A DNA stretch of 7,140 bases, from contig DIWI01000110.1 of the NCBI GenBank assembly GCA_002428415.1, positions 1 to 7,140 on the forward strand. Direction: 5' to 3'. This document shows positions 5,819 through 7,140 of this stretch, one piece after another. The notes beneath the pieces are model-generated. The model ran no database searches, was not told the origin of the DNA, and saw only the letters and a list, made by a program, of their open reading frames with translations. The translations under genes were made by a program, and so were the position numbers. Origin of the DNA: Clostridiaceae bacterium UBA6110. Its GTDB lineage: Bacteria > Bacillota > Clostridia > Clostridiales > Clostridiaceae. Position 1 is the first letter of the stretch. Every line of letters starts with the position of its first letter.

Positions 5819-5834
5819 TGGTATGACTTTTGCT
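5819..5834 (+). promoter_or_regulatory. Sigma-54 (-24/-12) promoter of the CoA-transferase gene
   Basis: TGGTATGACTTTTGCT matches the consensus TGGCACGNNNNTTGCW, with the invariant GG at 5820-5821 and GC at 5832-5833 separated by exactly ten bases. Transcription would start near 5845, about 35 bases before the coding start. Its position directly behind a sigma-54 activator gene strongly supports the call. No competing housekeeping promoter was seen between the terminator and 5881. Confidence 0.88.
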
Positions 5835-5880
5835 ATATAAGATATCGTCAATATAAAACAAAAACGAAGGAGAGAAACAA

Positions 5881-7140
5881 ATGACTGCTAAAAACACAAT
5901 CATACCTGAATTCGGGCCACTAGCCGGAGTACGTGTATTATCACTCGGATCAATTGTTGCAGGTCCAAACACCGCCAATCTTCTTGCTGATTTTGGTGCT
6001 GAGGTTGTACATATAGAGAGGCCTGGGGTAGGCGACACTCTAAGAGTGCTCGCACCTTTTGCAAAGCACGAAGACAGGAAGGTTTCCACAACCTGGGCAC
6101 AGGATGCGAGAAACAGGCTGAGCCTTACAATGGAGTTTTCCCTTGATGTTCCTGAATGCAAGGAAATGTTCATGGATCTTGTCAAATCGTCAGATATCCT
6201 TGTAGAGAACATGGTATGGCTTGAAAAGCTGGGCATCTATAACAAAGAGCTGCTTGCTGCTAATCCAAAGCTTGTAATATGTCATATCAGCGGCTTCGGA
6301 AGGCCACAGTTTGGCGGAGACCCCGAGATATGCGACAGGGCTTCTTATGACATGATAGGACAGGCATATGGCGGATATGCGTACATAAATGGAAATCCTG
6401 AGCCAGCTCCACCGGCAATAGTCAAACCATGGTTCAACGACTACCTGTCATCCTATGTTGCTGCATTCGGAATCCTTTCAGCATACATCAACGCTGAAAA
6501 GACCGGTAAAGGACAGGAGATCGACCTTGCACAGTTCGAGGCTTGTGCAAAGCTCCTTGCTGACACTGTCGTAACCTACTCAGAGACAGGAGCCATCAAG
6601 AGAAGAAGCGGCCCGGATTCGCCTGCATTCCAGCCTTACGGACTGTTCCAGGACAAGACCGGAGCTTACATGGTTATAGGTGCATATGGACCAGGCGTTT
6701 ACAAGAGAGCCATCCAGGCATTCGGACTGGATATAAATACCTATTCATTTGCTGAGGCTGGCGGATCGCCGCAGGCTATGAATTCCGAGAGAGGAAAAGA
6801 GCTGAGGGCATACATTGTTAACTGGTGCAGTGAAAGGACATGTGAGGAGATTGTCAGGCACATGGCCAAATTCAAAGTACCGGCAAGCAAAATCAACTCT
6901 GTTGAAGATATAATAAACGATCCTCACTGGATCGACAGGGGAGACATAATCACTTACAGGGATGAGACACTTGAAAAAGATATAAAAGCTGTAGGAATAA
7001 TACCAAAGCTTTCAGGGACTCCGGGAAAGGTATGGAGAGGTGCTCCTACTTTGGGACAGGACACTGATGAAATACTCAAGAAGGTTCTTGGATACTCTCA
7101 AGAGAAGATCGAAGTCCTTAAGGAAAAGAAGCTTATATAG
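5881..7140 (+). CDS. CaiB/BaiF family (type III) CoA-transferase
   Basis: Encodes 419 residues, complete, with TAG at 7138-7140. Family III CoA-transferases move CoA between an acyl-CoA donor and a free carboxylic acid through an aspartyl-CoA thioester, as interlaced homodimers. Visible landmarks are FGPLAGVRVLSLGSIVAGP (11-29), LLADFGAEVVHIE (34-46), NPKLVICHISGFG (128-140), TGKGQEIDLAQFE and a C-terminal PKLSGTPGKVWRGAPTLGQD. By alignment from memory with E. coli CaiB, D187 in WFNDYLSSY matches catalytic D169. The N-terminal and C-terminal segments look closer to CaiB (carnitine pathway) than to the clostridial aromatic or hydroxyisocaproate enzymes FldA and HadA, but the substrate is uncertain. 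AAGGAG at 5867-5872 is its ribosome binding site. Expression from the sigma-54 promoter makes it an inducible catabolic gene, probably the first of an operon continuing to the right. Confidence 0.9.
   Translation: MTAKNTIIPEFGPLAGVRVLSLGSIVAGPNTANLLADFGAEVVHIERPGVGDTLRVLAPFAKHEDRKVSTTWAQDARNRLSLTMEFSLDVPECKEMFMDLVKSSDILVENMVWLEKLGIYNKELLAANPKLVICHISGFGRPQFGGDPEICDRASYDMIGQAYGGYAYINGNPEPAPPAIVKPWFNDYLSSYVAAFGILSAYINAEKTGKGQEIDLAQFEACAKLLADTVVTYSETGAIKRRSGPDSPAFQPYGLFQDKTGAYMVIGAYGPGVYKRAIQAFGLDINTYSFAEAGGSPQAMNSERGKELRAYIVNWCSERTCEEIVRHMAKFKVPASKINSVEDIINDPHWIDRGDIITYRDETLEKDIKAVGIIPKLSGTPGKVWRGAPTLGQDTDEILKKVLGYSQEKIEVLKEKKLI

Noticed and set aside
5814..6236. A 140-codon minus-strand open frame opposite the start of the CoA-transferase gene.
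   Set aside because: It is antisense to a conserved protein and runs through the sigma-54 promoter; the translation is low-complexity serine-rich shadow sequence.
1..7140. CRISPR arrays, tRNA or rRNA genes, insertion sequences and phage attachment sites.
   Set aside because: No regularly spaced repeats, tRNA-like folds, transposase-like proteins or terminal inverted repeats with target duplications were seen.

Overview
The window looks like a chromosomal segment of an anaerobic, moderate-GC member of the Bacillota, most likely a Clostridia-type organism. The evidence is the heavy use of AGG/AGA (Arg) and ATA (Ile) codons, strong GGAGG-type ribosome binding sites, TTG start codons, a short-form AccA encoded directly after AccD, and a sigma-54 activator with PAS-type sensing next to a CoA-transferase gene. 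I cannot name a genus from the sequence alone.

Left part (1-3117, + strand): housekeeping genes. The tail of accD abuts accA (TAG immediately followed by ATG); together they encode the carboxyltransferase half of acetyl-CoA carboxylase. A terminator at 907-936 closes that operon. Two candidate housekeeping promoters (965-993 and 1016-1044) then precede rimO (S12 methylthiotransferase, TTG start) and plsY (glycerol-3-phosphate acyltransferase, probably also TTG start). This pair is closed by a terminator at 3084-3117. AccDA makes malonyl-CoA for fatty acid synthesis and PlsY starts phospholipid assembly from activated acyl chains, so lipid supply is a shared theme, interrupted by a ribosome-modification gene.

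Middle (3125-3924): ndk (nucleoside diphosphate kinase) lies on the minus strand, convergent with plsY, with a clear promoter and a small leader hairpin. A gene-free stretch of about 300 bases follows, holding the regulatory region of the next gene: a perfect TGCAA-N2-TTGCA dyad, a candidate promoter, a leader hairpin and a second, one-mismatch dyad.

Right part (3925-7140, + strand): the accessory section. A 571-residue sigma-54 enhancer-binding protein (PAS-like sensory region, AAA+ domain, C-terminal Fis/TyrR-type helix-turn-helix) is followed by a near-perfect 22-bp terminator hairpin. After it come a textbook -24/-12 sigma-54 promoter (5819-5834) and a complete CaiB/BaiF family (type III) CoA-transferase gene ending at the last base of the window. 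The same TGCAA-N2-TTGCA dyad found upstream of the regulator gene occurs again about 150 bases upstream of the expected sigma-54 transcription start, embedded in the terminator hairpin. The simplest reading is a self-contained inducible catabolic module: the regulator senses a small molecule, binds these dyads, activates sigma-54 polymerase at the CoA-transferase promoter and may control its own gene. The transferase would activate an organic acid (carnitine-like, or a hydroxy/enoic acid from amino-acid fermentation) as its CoA thioester, with the remaining pathway genes probably beyond the right edge. The substrate cannot be told from this window.
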